From contig CAKPTK010000079.1 in assembly GCA_934190685.1 (NCBI GenBank), forward strand, positions 1 through 10,676: a stretch of DNA of 10,676 bases, in the 5' to 3' direction. Positions 1 to 6,227 of this stretch are shown one piece after another (position 1 is the first letter of the stretch; the number at the start of each line of letters is the position of its first letter). Source of the stretch: an uncultured Prevotella sp. GTDB lineage: Bacteria > Bacteroidota > Bacteroidia > Bacteroidales > Bacteroidaceae. Below the pieces are notes generated by a model, which made no database searches, was not told the DNA's origin, and saw only the letters and a program-made list of their open reading frames with translations. A program made the position numbers and the translations under genes.

Positions 1-322
1 CGTAAGCGAGGAAGAGACCTGTAGACTCAACTACGTACTCAGCACCAACCTCATCCCACTTCAAGTTCTCAGGATCGCGCTCGGCAGTTACACGGATGTG
101 GTTGCCGTTTACGATGAGCTCGCTCTTTTCAACGTCAGCCTCGATAGTGCCGTCGAATTTGCCGTGCATAGTGTCATACTTCAGCATGTAAGCCATGTAG
201 TCTACTGGGCACAAGTCATTGATAGCTACTACCTGTACTTCCTTAGCGTTCTCAGGTTCAACTGTAGAACGGAATACGAAACGGCCGATACGACCAAATC
301 CGTTAATACCAATCTTAATCAT
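1..322 (-). CDS. gapA: Glyceraldehyde-3-phosphate dehydrogenase, N-terminal part (truncated by window edge)
   Basis: GAPDH oxidises glyceraldehyde 3-phosphate to 1,3-bisphosphoglycerate with NAD+ and phosphate in cytoplasmic glycolysis. Only the first 107 codons are present. The ATG lies at 322-320 and the frame stays open to base 1. The product begins [14 protein letters not shown], the glycine-rich dinucleotide-binding loop typical of the family at residues 4-13. Other family hallmarks follow: AINDL near residue 33, [13 protein letters not shown] near 45-57, and VVESTGLF close to the edge. The catalytic cysteine region (around residue 150 in the family) lies outside the window, so integrity cannot be judged. 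The start has an A-rich leader and no Shine-Dalgarno sequence, which is normal for Bacteroidota. The gene is divergent from mscL and probably transcribed from the minus-strand promoter at 448-455. Identification is secure; the NAD versus NADP preference is not assessed. Confidence 0.96.
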   Translation of the reverse strand, partial: MIKIGINGFGRIGRFVFRSTVEPENAKEVQVVAINDLCPVDYMAYMLKYDTMHGKFDGTIEADVEKSELIVNGNHIRVTAERDPENLKWDEVGAEYVVESTGLFLAY

Positions 323-447
323 TTGTTTGTTATTTTAAAGGTTTAAAATATATAACTACTTTTATTCGTGTGATACCATCGGCCTCTTCCGTCATGCCGT
401 CACATAAAAAGGAGAAAGCCGACCGCACTTTTTCTTTGTTTCGGGCG

Positions 448-455
448 CAAAGATA
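448..455 (-). promoter_or_regulatory. Probable gapA promoter, -7 element
   Basis: Read on the minus strand, 455 to 448 is TATCTTTG, an exact match to the Bacteroidota -7 consensus TAnnTTTG. It is followed by GCGCCCG. Transcription would start near 443 and leave a leader of about 120 nt before the gapA ATG at 322. No convincing TTTG -33 element is found at the expected distance. The leader contains an imperfect inverted repeat (369-379 with 394-404). Confidence 0.55.
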
Positions 456-467
456 CAATTTTTTTTC

Positions 468-475
468 TAATTTTG
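468..475 (+). promoter_or_regulatory. Probable mscL promoter, -7 element
   Basis: TAATTTTG at 468-475 fits the Bacteroidota TAnnTTTG element exactly. It would start transcription near 480, about 35 nt before the mscL ATG. No TTTG occurs 19-21 bases upstream; the nearest, at 435-438, is 29 bases away. The call therefore rests on the -7 element alone. It lies 12 bases from the oppositely oriented gapA element. Confidence 0.5.
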
Positions 476-514
476 CAGTCGAAAAGAGTATTAAATAATC
501 TAAATATTACGAAC

Positions 515-946
515 ATGGGTAAATTCATCAACGAGTTCAAGCAGTTTGCCGTCAAGGGCAACGCTGTGGACATGGCTGTCGGTGTGATTATCGGCGGCGC
601 ATTCGGCAAAATTGTTTCTTCCATTGTCAACGACATCATCATGCCGCCTATCGGATGGCTCATTGGTGGCGTCAACTTCTCTGACCTGAAGTTCACCTTG
701 CCTGCCGTAGACATAGCAGGATTGGAGAAGATGCAGCCGGCCACCATCAACTACGGTAGTTTCATCCAGACCATCATCGATTTCGTCATCATCGCCTTCT
801 GCGTGTTCCTCCTCGTCAAAGGCATCAACAAGTTGGCGCGCAAGAAAGCGGAAGAGCCAAAGCCCGAAACACCTCCCGCTCCATCCAAGGAGGAGCAACT
901 TCTCACCGAAATACGCGACTTGCTGAAAGAGCAGAACAACAAATAA
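515..946 (+). CDS. mscL: Large-conductance mechanosensitive channel MscL
   Basis: MscL forms a homopentameric inner-membrane pore that opens under membrane tension and releases solutes during hypo-osmotic shock. The product is 143 residues, a usual family length. It opens with the amphipathic helix [20 protein letters not shown]. The pore-lining TM1 follows (about 17-47) with the family signature [20 protein letters not shown] and then [11 protein letters not shown]. Next come a periplasmic loop (about 48-85), the conserved [11 protein letters not shown] entering TM2 (about 90-112), a proline-rich linker ([13 protein letters not shown]) and the C-terminal helix [12 protein letters not shown], which bundles in the cytoplasm. 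The start at 515 is chosen because it gives the canonical MGKF N-terminus. An in-frame TTG at 473 would add 14 residues but falls inside the promoter. It is a single-gene unit convergent with the barrel gene, with a shared terminator. Confidence 0.97.
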   Translation: MGKFINEFKQFAVKGNAVDMAVGVIIGGAFGKIVSSIVNDIIMPPIGWLIGGVNFSDLKFTLPAVDIAGLEKMQPATINYGSFIQTIIDFVIIAFCVFLLVKGINKLARKKAEEPKPETPPAPSKEEQLLTEIRDLLKEQNNK

Positions 947-1000
947 GACAAGACGAGACCCGGCAAGGATTTCATATCCATCACCGGGTCTCGTCTTGTC
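947..1000. terminator. Probable bidirectional terminator hairpin between mscL and the barrel gene
   Basis: The arms 947-963 (GACAAGACGAGACCCGG) and 984-1000 are perfect 17-nt reverse complements. The 20-nt loop holds a further 4-bp helix (967-970 with 976-979). The structure starts one base after the mscL stop and ends six bases before the stop of the convergent minus-strand gene. It is followed by T-rich sequence on both strands (CTCTTATTAT on plus, TTATTTGTTG on minus). No long T-run is present, so it may act as an RNA-stabilising 3' end as well as a terminator. Confidence 0.8.
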
Positions 1001-1006
1001 CTCTTA

Positions 1007-3532
1007 TTATATGGAGAATACGACAGAAGCCATGATTTCCCGAGGGCGGTATTCCGTGACGGAATAAGAGCTGCCCAAAGCGGAAAAACTTTTGTATTCC
1101 CGTTTGTTCTCGCCCCAGAGATTCTTGCAGGTAACCAGCAATTCATACACCTTGGTCTTATAAGAGAGTTGTGCTTCTGAGTAAATGTTAAAGTTCACCG
1201 ACCCATCCTTACTGTGACTGCACTCATTGGTCATCTTCAACTGCCAGTTTCCCGGTTGGAAGAAGAGGTTGAGCGTGTGGTAGAAACTACGGTAAGTAGG
1301 ATTCGACTGTCCTTCCACCACCGACCGCTGCTTGCTTTGCGAATAAGAAGAAGACTCCTCGAAGTAAAACCATTTACAGGGACGCATATTAAGAGACAAG
1401 GTCAAGTTCAAAGACTGGTTGCCACTGCGCATCTTCAGGCTGTTTCGCATCACGTCAAAGTCCGAGAAAGAATAAGACACATGCATGAGAAGTTTCGTTT
1501 TCAATGGCCTCATCAAATATTGGATGCGTCCGGAAACCGACTGATTGGTCGATTTGCTGTCTTGGCTGACATTTTCCCGTATATAGATACCTTCATACAG
1601 TCTACTTTCGTAGAGATGCTTGAAACGATTTTGATTATATAAATAACGGACTCCATAGGACAGCCCGTATCCTGGAAGAGAATAATCATAGGAAACTGAC
1701 ACATTGTCACCTGGACAGTTTTCGAAGGTACCTGTTCCGGAGGATGCTGTATTATAAGACGTATAGATACGCAACGGATTCAATTTGTAAAATCCGCTTT
1801 GGCTGAAACTGTGCGAATAATTAGCCGCAAAATTTCCATAAGCCATCAAACGCCAACGGCAGTTGACAGCCGGACTATATTGCCATCGAATATCCTTGTC
1901 CCAATCGTATGAGGCATAAATCCATGACAATTTGTTGCTTAAAGACATGTTGAATTTTCCGTCAGAATATTCCAGATTGGCACAGATATCCACATTGTTC
2001 TTACGAAAGCGAGTCCATTGAGTGGTGTCATTATAGTTCACGAATTCACGTTTATATTCAACGCCATGCTTCAACAGCGAGTACAAGCTCAAGCCCTTGC
2101 CCAAGAACGTCTGCCGACGCACTTCGTTATTCATCGTGTATGAATAGATGTTCAGCGCTTCATTAGTTCCATTATAAAGGAGGAGAGTACCCGGCATACG
2201 GGTATAGTTCATTGTCGACCATAGCGACAATGAATTTTTGCCCGGTGATGAATTAAGGGAAAAAGAATTCGATATACCTTGTTTATGTGGACGGACATTT
2301 TCCCGCACAGTTCTACCGTTCAGAATTGTAGAAGAATGGGAATGATCAAAAGCGAGCACTCCGCTCAAGACATCATTCATGAAGAACTTGTTGGAATTCT
2401 GCATATAGTCAACATTTCCCCTCCATTCACTTTTATAAGACGCAGACCTCTGTTTCTGAATTATTCGGGAATTATTCACGTCATCCAAATAAGTATATTC
2501 GCTATAATCCGCAGACGTTGATTTATCCCAGAAACCGGAAAACCGAGCCCGCAAGTCCTTGGTGTCGTCCAATGCTCTAAAGGCATTGACCGCCATCACG
2601 TGGCTGTTGTTGAAGCCGAGACGCCCCACACCTACAGGATTAATGTTTTGCAAGATTCCCATATCAGAAAAGTCAAAACCCGATCCGCCCAATTCACTAA
2701 GGTTGTCCTCTCCTACATTATTATGCTTATAAAGCGCAATCAACTGTATATTCTTGTTCAGGAACATTTCCACAAGCCGTGCTTTACGCGTCCATTTTGT
2801 CGGTTTTTGCAAAGATGCGCCGCTACCAACTTCCGCAGTTCCCGTCCAGACGTTTTTGGCGTTTTCGTCCAGCACTATGTTTATGGCAGCCGCCTCGCTG
2901 AATTGTTTTCCCCTCAAAGATTTGATGGGCTGATGATTTCGCAAGAGTTGCACACTGTCTACCTTATTGGCAGAAAGGTTCTTACTCAAGAGTGCATAGT
3001 TGCCACCCATCGAATTCTTACCGTCCACATAGAAGCGGTTAATCGGAATGTTCTGATAAGAAATCACCCCAGACACGTCTACCTTGACACCCGGAATTCT
3101 TGAAATAACGTCTTCTATTGTCCTGTCTTGCTTTTGCCGAAGTCCCAAAACGGAATAAGAAATGGTATCTCCTTTTACCTGGTAATCCTTCGGGGTTACG
3201 GTAACCTCTCGAATTTCCTGGACTTTCTCTTCCAAAGTGACTTTCATTCCTTGCTTGAACTTGCCGACAGGCAAATTGAATCTTGCGAAGCCCACACAAG
3301 CAAAAGACAAATTCACTGTTTCCTTGCCTTCTGGGGCGGCGAGCGTAAAGCATCCCTGCTTGTCCGTTTTGGCAAACTTGATGATCCTGCCCTTTGCATC
3401 CAGAAGCATGACAGAAACTGAAGGCAACGTTTTCCCAGCTTCATTAACAACAGTTCCTGTAAACGAAGTTTGAGCCGACAGCGGTGCACATAAGCCCAAC
3501 AAGAATAAAATCAGCCAAAAATGTTTCATCAT
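1007..3532 (-). CDS. TonB-dependent-receptor-like outer-membrane beta-barrel with carboxypeptidase-like regulatory domain
   Basis: This is a predicted outer-membrane protein of 841 residues. A signal peptide covers about residues 1-20 (hydrophobic FWLILFLLGLC, cleavage likely after PLSA). A carboxypeptidase-regulatory-like beta-sandwich follows at about 22-102 (FTGTVVNEAGKTLPSVSV, then TDKQGCFTLAAPEG). A plug-like segment lies at about 108-222, including IEDVISRIPGVKVD and RFYVDGK. The rest is rich in alternating aromatic and polar strands, as in a long barrel. No SusD-type lipoprotein is adjacent, so it is not a standard glycan-uptake SusC. No clear TonB box is visible, so TonB coupling is unproven. 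It ends VVFSI, without the terminal aromatic residue common in barrels. The start could be either of two consecutive ATGs (3532 or 3529). It lies downstream of the GLPGLI gene and is probably co-transcribed. The substrate is unknown; import of a small ligand or assembly with the GLPGLI partner are both possible. Confidence 0.85.
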   Translation of the reverse strand: MMKHFWLILFLLGLCAPLSAQTSFTGTVVNEAGKTLPSVSVMLLDAKGRIIKFAKTDKQGCFTLAAPEGKETVNLSFACVGFARFNLPVGKFKQGMKVTLEEKVQEIREVTVTPKDYQVKGDTISYSVLGLRQKQDRTIEDVISRIPGVKVDVSGVISYQNIPINRFYVDGKNSMGGNYALLSKNLSANKVDSVQLLRNHQPIKSLRGKQFSEAAAINIVLDENAKNVWTGTAEVGSGASLQKPTKWTRKARLVEMFLNKNIQLIALYKHNNVGEDNLSELGGSGFDFSDMGILQNINPVGVGRLGFNNSHVMAVNAFRALDDTKDLRARFSGFWDKSTSADYSEYTYLDDVNNSRIIQKQRSASYKSEWRGNVDYMQNSNKFFMNDVLSGVLAFDHSHSSTILNGRTVRENVRPHKQGISNSFSLNSSPGKNSLSLWSTMNYTRMPGTLLLYNGTNEALNIYSYTMNNEVRRQTFLGKGLSLYSLLKHGVEYKREFVNYNDTTQWTRFRKNNVDICANLEYSDGKFNMSLSNKLSWIYASYDWDKDIRWQYSPAVNCRWRLMAYGNFAANYSHSFSQSGFYKLNPLRIYTSYNTASSGTGTFENCPGDNVSVSYDYSLPGYGLSYGVRYLYNQNRFKHLYESRLYEGIYIRENVSQDSKSTNQSVSGRIQYLMRPLKTKLLMHVSYSFSDFDVMRNSLKMRSGNQSLNLTLSLNMRPCKWFYFEESSSYSQSKQRSVVEGQSNPTYRSFYHTLNLFFQPGNWQLKMTNECSHSKDGSVNFNIYSEAQLSYKTKVYELLVTCKNLWGENKREYKSFSALGSSYSVTEYRPREIMASVVFSI

Positions 3533-3541
3533 GTTTTCTCT

Positions 3542-3604
3542 TCAAAGCACTTGATGGAGTGAAAATCCAAGTCCGCATAGCCACAACATGATGGCAAGCC
3601 TCAT
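3542..3604 (-). CDS. Possible hydrophobic mini-ORF (20 residues) between the GLPGLI and barrel genes
   Basis: In the 99-base gap between the two larger genes, an ATG at 3604 opens a 20-codon frame ending in TGA at 3544-3542, nine bases before the barrel ATG. The product is one hydrophobic stretch starting MRLAIMLWLCGLGF, like a minimal membrane or leader peptide. It is in the same frame as the upstream GLPGLI gene. The frame is open for all 29 codons after that gene's TAA, so it could also be a remnant of a longer C-terminus or chance. There is no strong ribosome-binding site. Treat it as a candidate only. Confidence 0.2.
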   Translation of the reverse strand: MRLAIMLWLCGLGFSLHQVL

Positions 3605-3631
3605 TCCATATCCAAGCACTACAATCTGCGG

Positions 3632-4417
3632 TTATTCTTTTTTTTCATCAAAATATTCAATAGGATATGCTGTGTACGAATCATCAGCATAGTAGTTTTT
3701 TCCATCTTCCTCAGTAAAATTAGAAAGGCTCCTCGACTCTATCTCATATTTTGTCGGATTTTTCGCCCGAAGCATAATCTCCTTATAAACCTGTTCAGCG
3801 GAACTTTTCTTCGAACCGGCTGTACTCACCTTGATTGTCTTTCCGTCGCCCTTCTTTATTTCTATCGCTTCAAAAGCATACTGTTTCTTGTCGTCTATAG
3901 CCTTCAGGATAAGACCGGGAAGCCCTCCAAGTTTCCATGGACCAAACGAGTAAGGCAAATCCACAGAAAACCACACGGTCCAAGTTCTACCACGAAAAGT
4001 CGTACGTGCCTTCTGACATTCATAGCCGCAAACGACAGAATCCGCATCAAGTATCTGCCAGTCAAACGTTGGCAATGGTTCAATATAATAAAACCGATTT
4101 GACGACACAGCATCCTTGCACGTCATTTGTCCTTCGGGGATACCCTGAAAAATATCATGTATGCCATCAGATAATTTTTTCACCTCACCTACTGACCAAA
4201 GTCTGTGGGCACGAGAAGTAATTTGATGAAACTGAGAACATTTTTCACCCACATACAGCAACTGACCTATTTCATCACACGGACGAGACCAACCACTATT
4301 TGCGACAAACAACTCAGAATATTCCACAACCAACAAAGCCTTATTACCCGCAGGTTGCGCTTGCGCTACACTACAAACAGCAAATGGCGCAATCAAAAAT
4401 GTAAAAAGATGTTTCAT
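3632..4417 (-). CDS. GLPGLI family secreted protein
   Basis: This 261-residue protein belongs to the Bacteroidota GLPGLI family, named after a conserved motif seen here intact at residues 165-170 within GPWKLGGLPGLILKA. The molecular function is unknown. Residues 1-20 form a signal peptide (MKHLFTFLIAPFAVCSVAQA, likely cut before QPAG), so it should act in the periplasm or at the envelope. Family-typical features are CGYECQKA with two cysteines (130 and 134) and FRGRTWTVWFSVDLP just before the motif. Cysteines 47, 60 and 100 could also form disulfides in the oxidising periplasm. Length is normal for the family. Its ATG overlaps the TGA of the upstream frame as ATGA, a translational-coupling arrangement. 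The barrel gene follows 99 bases downstream. From memory, GLPGLI genes often neighbour such regulatory-domain barrels, so a shared envelope role is a reasonable inference. G+C is lower than in the plus-strand operon. Confidence 0.9.
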   Translation of the reverse strand: MKHLFTFLIAPFAVCSVAQAQPAGNKALLVVEYSELFVANSGWSRPCDEIGQLLYVGEKCSQFHQITSRAHRLWSVGEVKKLSDGIHDIFQGIPEGQMTCKDAVSSNRFYYIEPLPTFDWQILDADSVVCGYECQKARTTFRGRTWTVWFSVDLPYSFGPWKLGGLPGLILKAIDDKKQYAFEAIEIKKGDGKTIKVSTAGSKKSSAEQVYKEIMLRAKNPTKYEIESRSLSNFTEEDGKNYYADDSYTAYPIEYFDEKKE

Positions 4418-4653
4418 CTTACTTGTTTAACAGCTAATTCAACTAATATATATGCGACATCATCTCCACCAAGAAACCTTGAAACATAATAAGCAGCATC
4501 AATGTCATATTCCAAAAATTCACATTCCGAATCATATTCTATGGTACCAAGGCTTCCAACTCTTATACACTTTTTTACAAGTCCATAATCTATTATTAAA
4601 AATGTTCCACATAACTGTTTCCATTTTTCAATCGAACTGTTACAGCAGCCCAC
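4414..4653 (-). pseudogene. Downstream half of a probably frameshifted small secreted protein
   Basis: This frame overlaps the end of the small signal-peptide ORF in the -1 frame. It runs to a TGA at 4416-4414 that overlaps the GLPGLI ATG by four bases (ATGA). Its only in-frame start upstream of the acidic region is a GTG at 4653, lying inside the other ORF. The first 18 residues (MGCCNSSIEKW...) look like shadow sequence. The remaining 61 residues (from LIIDYGLVKKCIRVGSLG, through EFLEYDIDAAYYVSRF, to GGDDVAYILVELAVKQVR) look like a real acidic globular domain. I infer it is the C-terminal part of the gene starting at 4847, cut off by a one-base indel or joined by frameshifting. Fused at the T5 run at 4598-4602, the protein would be about 144 residues. 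I do not recognise the family. It could alternatively be a separate, translationally coupled gene. Confidence 0.5.
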
Positions 4654-4847
4654 CCCGTATAACTATGCCCTTTTACTACTGGTGTTCCAGAAATAAACTT
4701 CACTGGAGTCTGAGCTGAACTGCCACTATTAGACGCAGTATTTACTGTTACCGAATTTGAAACCATTGAGGTTTCCGCTTTCACAGAAACGCCATACATC
4801 ATCAAAGTGACTAACACTAATCCGAAATAAAAATTCAATTTACTCAT
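4596..4847 (-). CDS. Small secreted protein (83 residues as read), first gene of the cassette
   Basis: The product starts MSKLNFYFGLVLVTLMMYG and has a clear signal peptide ending near residue 24 (SVKA, then ETS). A Ser/Thr/Asn-rich linker follows (about 25-46, including NSVTVNTASNSGSS). The segment GYTGWAAVTVRLKNGNSYV-like at about 61-81 resembles a beta-hairpin. As read it stops at TAA (4598-4596) right after the strand and a T5 run, which looks premature because open coding-like sequence continues in the -1 frame to 4414. A good promoter at 4903-4934 sits about 55 bases upstream, making this the first gene before GLPGLI and the barrel. The region is AT-rich. It may be a complete small exported peptide or the N-terminal half of a broken gene. 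I do not recognise a family, and no function can be assigned. Confidence 0.6.
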   Translation of the reverse strand: MSKLNFYFGLVLVTLMMYGVSVKAETSMVSNSVTVNTASNSGSSAQTPVKFISGTPVVKGHSYTGWAAVTVRLKNGNSYVEHF

Positions 4848-4902
4848 AGGTGTAATATTTAATTATACAATCAGATTTACACAGATTATATTGTTTTGAT
4901 GA

Positions 4903-4934
4903 CAAAATTAATTTAAACAGCACAAGCAAACAAA
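4903..4934 (-). promoter_or_regulatory. Bacteroidota promoter for the small protein-GLPGLI-barrel cassette
   Basis: On the minus strand, TTTG (4934-4931) is followed by exactly 20 bases and TAATTTTG (4910-4903). This matches both consensus elements and the spacing of the Bacteroidota housekeeping promoter. The predicted start near 4897 gives a leader of about 50 nt before the ATG at 4847. Confidence 0.75.
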
Positions 4935-5103
4935 CATTTTGCCATAAAACGCACAAAATTTAACACACAATAACATTCATCTTGTCTTTGTACTTCCTCG
5001 TCAACGAGAGTATAACCAAACATAAATTAGGATCTTTCAAGATTTGGAGTGATGATGTGGGCACTCGTTTGCGCTATTTTCGAATAAGACAAGATGGCAC
5101 TCG

Positions 5104-5137
5104 GGAATAAAAAACAAACAATTTCGTTTTTTATTCC
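5104..5137. repeat. Perfect 12-bp inverted repeat upstream of the AEC transporter
   Basis: GGAATAAAAAAC at 5104-5115 and GTTTTTTATTCC at 5126-5137 are exact reverse complements around a 10-base spacer. The right arm overlaps the predicted -33 position of the transporter promoter. An operator or cruciform is therefore possible. There is no T-run after it, so it is not a typical terminator on the plus strand. Confidence 0.55.
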
Positions 5138-5157
5138 ACACGTTTGCACTATCTTTG
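5127..5157 (+). promoter_or_regulatory. Probable promoter of the AEC transporter gene
   Basis: TATCTTTG at 5150-5157 matches the Bacteroidota -7 consensus and is followed by the common GCACCCG context. TTTT at 5127-5130, 19 bases upstream, is a 3-of-4 match for the -33 TTTG. Transcription from about 5163 would give a very short leader (about 18 nt) before the ATG at 5181. Confidence 0.6.
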
Positions 5158-5180
5158 CACCCGATTAGCAACGCAAAGAT

Positions 5181-6095
5181 ATGAATATAGAAGCCATCAC
5201 GACACAGATGGTCGTGCTATTCATCATTGTGATAGCAGGATTCATCGCACACAAATGCAAAATCATGGGCGGAGACTTTGACCGCAAACTCTCCAACTTC
5301 GTCATCCAGATTTCATGCCCATGCCTGATTATCTCCTCCACCATGGGTGACACCATGCCCGACCGCAGCCTCATCATTCCACTACTGATTGTCGGCACGC
5401 TCACCTACGTGTTTCTGATAGCGGTGGCATCCTTTCTGCCAAGACTGATGCCCGTAAAAAAAGAAGACCGGGGCATGTATAGTTTTATGATAGCCTATGC
5501 CAACGTGGGCTTCATCGGCTACCCCATCATCACCGCCATCTTCGGAAGCAGTTCCGTGTTTTATGCCTGCATCCTCAACGTGCCCAACACCATCAGCATC
5601 TTCATCTGGGGTGTGCTCTTTGTCACGGGAACAAAAGCCGGGAAGTTCAACTGGTCCCTACTCTACTCCTCCCCGATGATCGCCACCTACATCAGCATTC
5701 TCATCGTCGCCACCGCTTGGAAAGCCCCGACCTTCATCAGCCAGCCCTTCACCCTGTTGGGCAACATGACGGTGCCCGCCGCCCTACTGGTCATCGGCTC
5801 GAGCATCGCCGGCATTCCGATACGACGCATGATGGGCAGCGTGGGAACCTATGTATTGTGTGCCATCCGGCTGTTTCTCGTTCCGGTCAGCGTGCTATAC
5901 CTCGGCAGACTGGTTGGTGTCAATCCTACGGTGGCTGGCATCAACGCTGTGCTGGTGGGCATGCCCGTCGCCTCGTTCGGCACCATGTTCTGTCTGAAAT
6001 ACGGAAAGGACGAGACGGTCATGTCACAAGGCACGTTTTGGTCGACCCTGCTTTCCGTCATCAGCATTCCGCTACTCGCCATGATACTCCAATAG
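5181..6095 (+). CDS. AEC (auxin efflux carrier) family transporter
   Basis: This inner-membrane transporter of 304 residues belongs to the AEC family, whose bacterial members export or exchange organic acids or other small anions. The substrate cannot be read from sequence. About ten membrane segments are visible, near residues 8-25, 36-53, 63-86, 100-121, 127-149, 160-178, 188-210, 219-242, 249-272 and 286-303. The two halves each carry a broken-helix-like motif: YANVGFIGYPI at 106-116 in the first and INAVLVGMPVASF at 254-266 in the second. Both are diagnostic of the family. The start is the only ATG close to the promoter. It is transcribed alone: a terminator follows 38 bases after the stop, and the next gene has its own promoter. 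Length is normal and no defect is visible. It may be a malate or lactate permease-like protein, but that is a guess. Confidence 0.88.
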   Translation: MNIEAITTQMVVLFIIVIAGFIAHKCKIMGGDFDRKLSNFVIQISCPCLIISSTMGDTMPDRSLIIPLLIVGTLTYVFLIAVASFLPRLMPVKKEDRGMYSFMIAYANVGFIGYPIITAIFGSSSVFYACILNVPNTISIFIWGVLFVTGTKAGKFNWSLLYSSPMIATYISILIVATAWKAPTFISQPFTLLGNMTVPAALLVIGSSIAGIPIRRMMGSVGTYVLCAIRLFLVPVSVLYLGRLVGVNPTVAGINAVLVGMPVASFGTMFCLKYGKDETVMSQGTFWSTLLSVISIPLLAMILQ

Positions 6096-6133
6096 CGGGC
6101 ACTGTCCGACTTACAAACACACAGAAAAAGCAT

Positions 6134-6178
6134 AAAGCAGAGGAAAAACAAAAAGTTAAGCGGTTTTTCCTTTGCTTT
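6134..6178 (+). terminator. Rho-independent terminator after the AEC gene
   Basis: The 16-nt arms 6134-6149 (AAAGCAGAGGAAAAAC) and 6163-6178 pair throughout, with a single G-U wobble. They surround a 13-base loop and are followed by T-rich TTCTTTTTTATAT. The right arm contains the -33 TTTG of the downstream sppA promoter. Confidence 0.75.
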
Positions 6179-6201
6179 TTCTTTTTTATATCGTATATTT
6201 G
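6171..6201 (+). promoter_or_regulatory. Promoter of the sppA-lpxK-punA-thiL operon
   Basis: TTTG at 6171-6174, a 19-base spacer and TATATTTG at 6194-6201 match the Bacteroidota consensus perfectly. Transcription from about 6207 leaves a leader of about 20 nt before the sppA ATG at 6228. The -33 element lies inside the right arm of the upstream terminator. Confidence 0.78.
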
Positions 6202-6227
6202 CACCTATTGTAATCATACAGGATATT

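Larger units (their letters stand above)
4848..5180. other. Divergent intergenic region, 333 bases, no gene seen
   Basis: This region separates the minus-strand cassette from the plus-strand transporter. It holds a minus-strand promoter (4903-4934) and a plus-strand promoter (5127-5157). It also contains a perfect 12-bp inverted repeat (5104-5137) and two short palindromes: CTCGT-ca-ACGAG at 4997-5008 and ATCTT-tc-AAGAT at 5032-5043. The octamer GGCACTCG is repeated at 5060-5067 and 5096-5103. I see no convincing coding frame or RNA gene here. Confidence 0.6.

Noticed and set aside
473..514. N-terminal extension of mscL from a TTG at 473
   Set aside because: It starts within the predicted -7 element and adds 14 residues absent from the family. 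The ATG at 515 gives the canonical MscL N-terminus.
1007..4417. Polysaccharide utilisation locus (SusC/SusD pair)
   Set aside because: The barrel lacks an adjacent SusD-like lipoprotein, and no glycoside hydrolase is present. The neighbour is a GLPGLI protein.
4598..4628. Programmed -1 ribosomal frameshift site in the small secreted gene
   Set aside because: The A5 and T5 runs do not form a canonical X XXY YYZ heptamer in the zero frame, and I see no clear downstream pseudoknot. An indel is the simpler explanation, though the question stays open.
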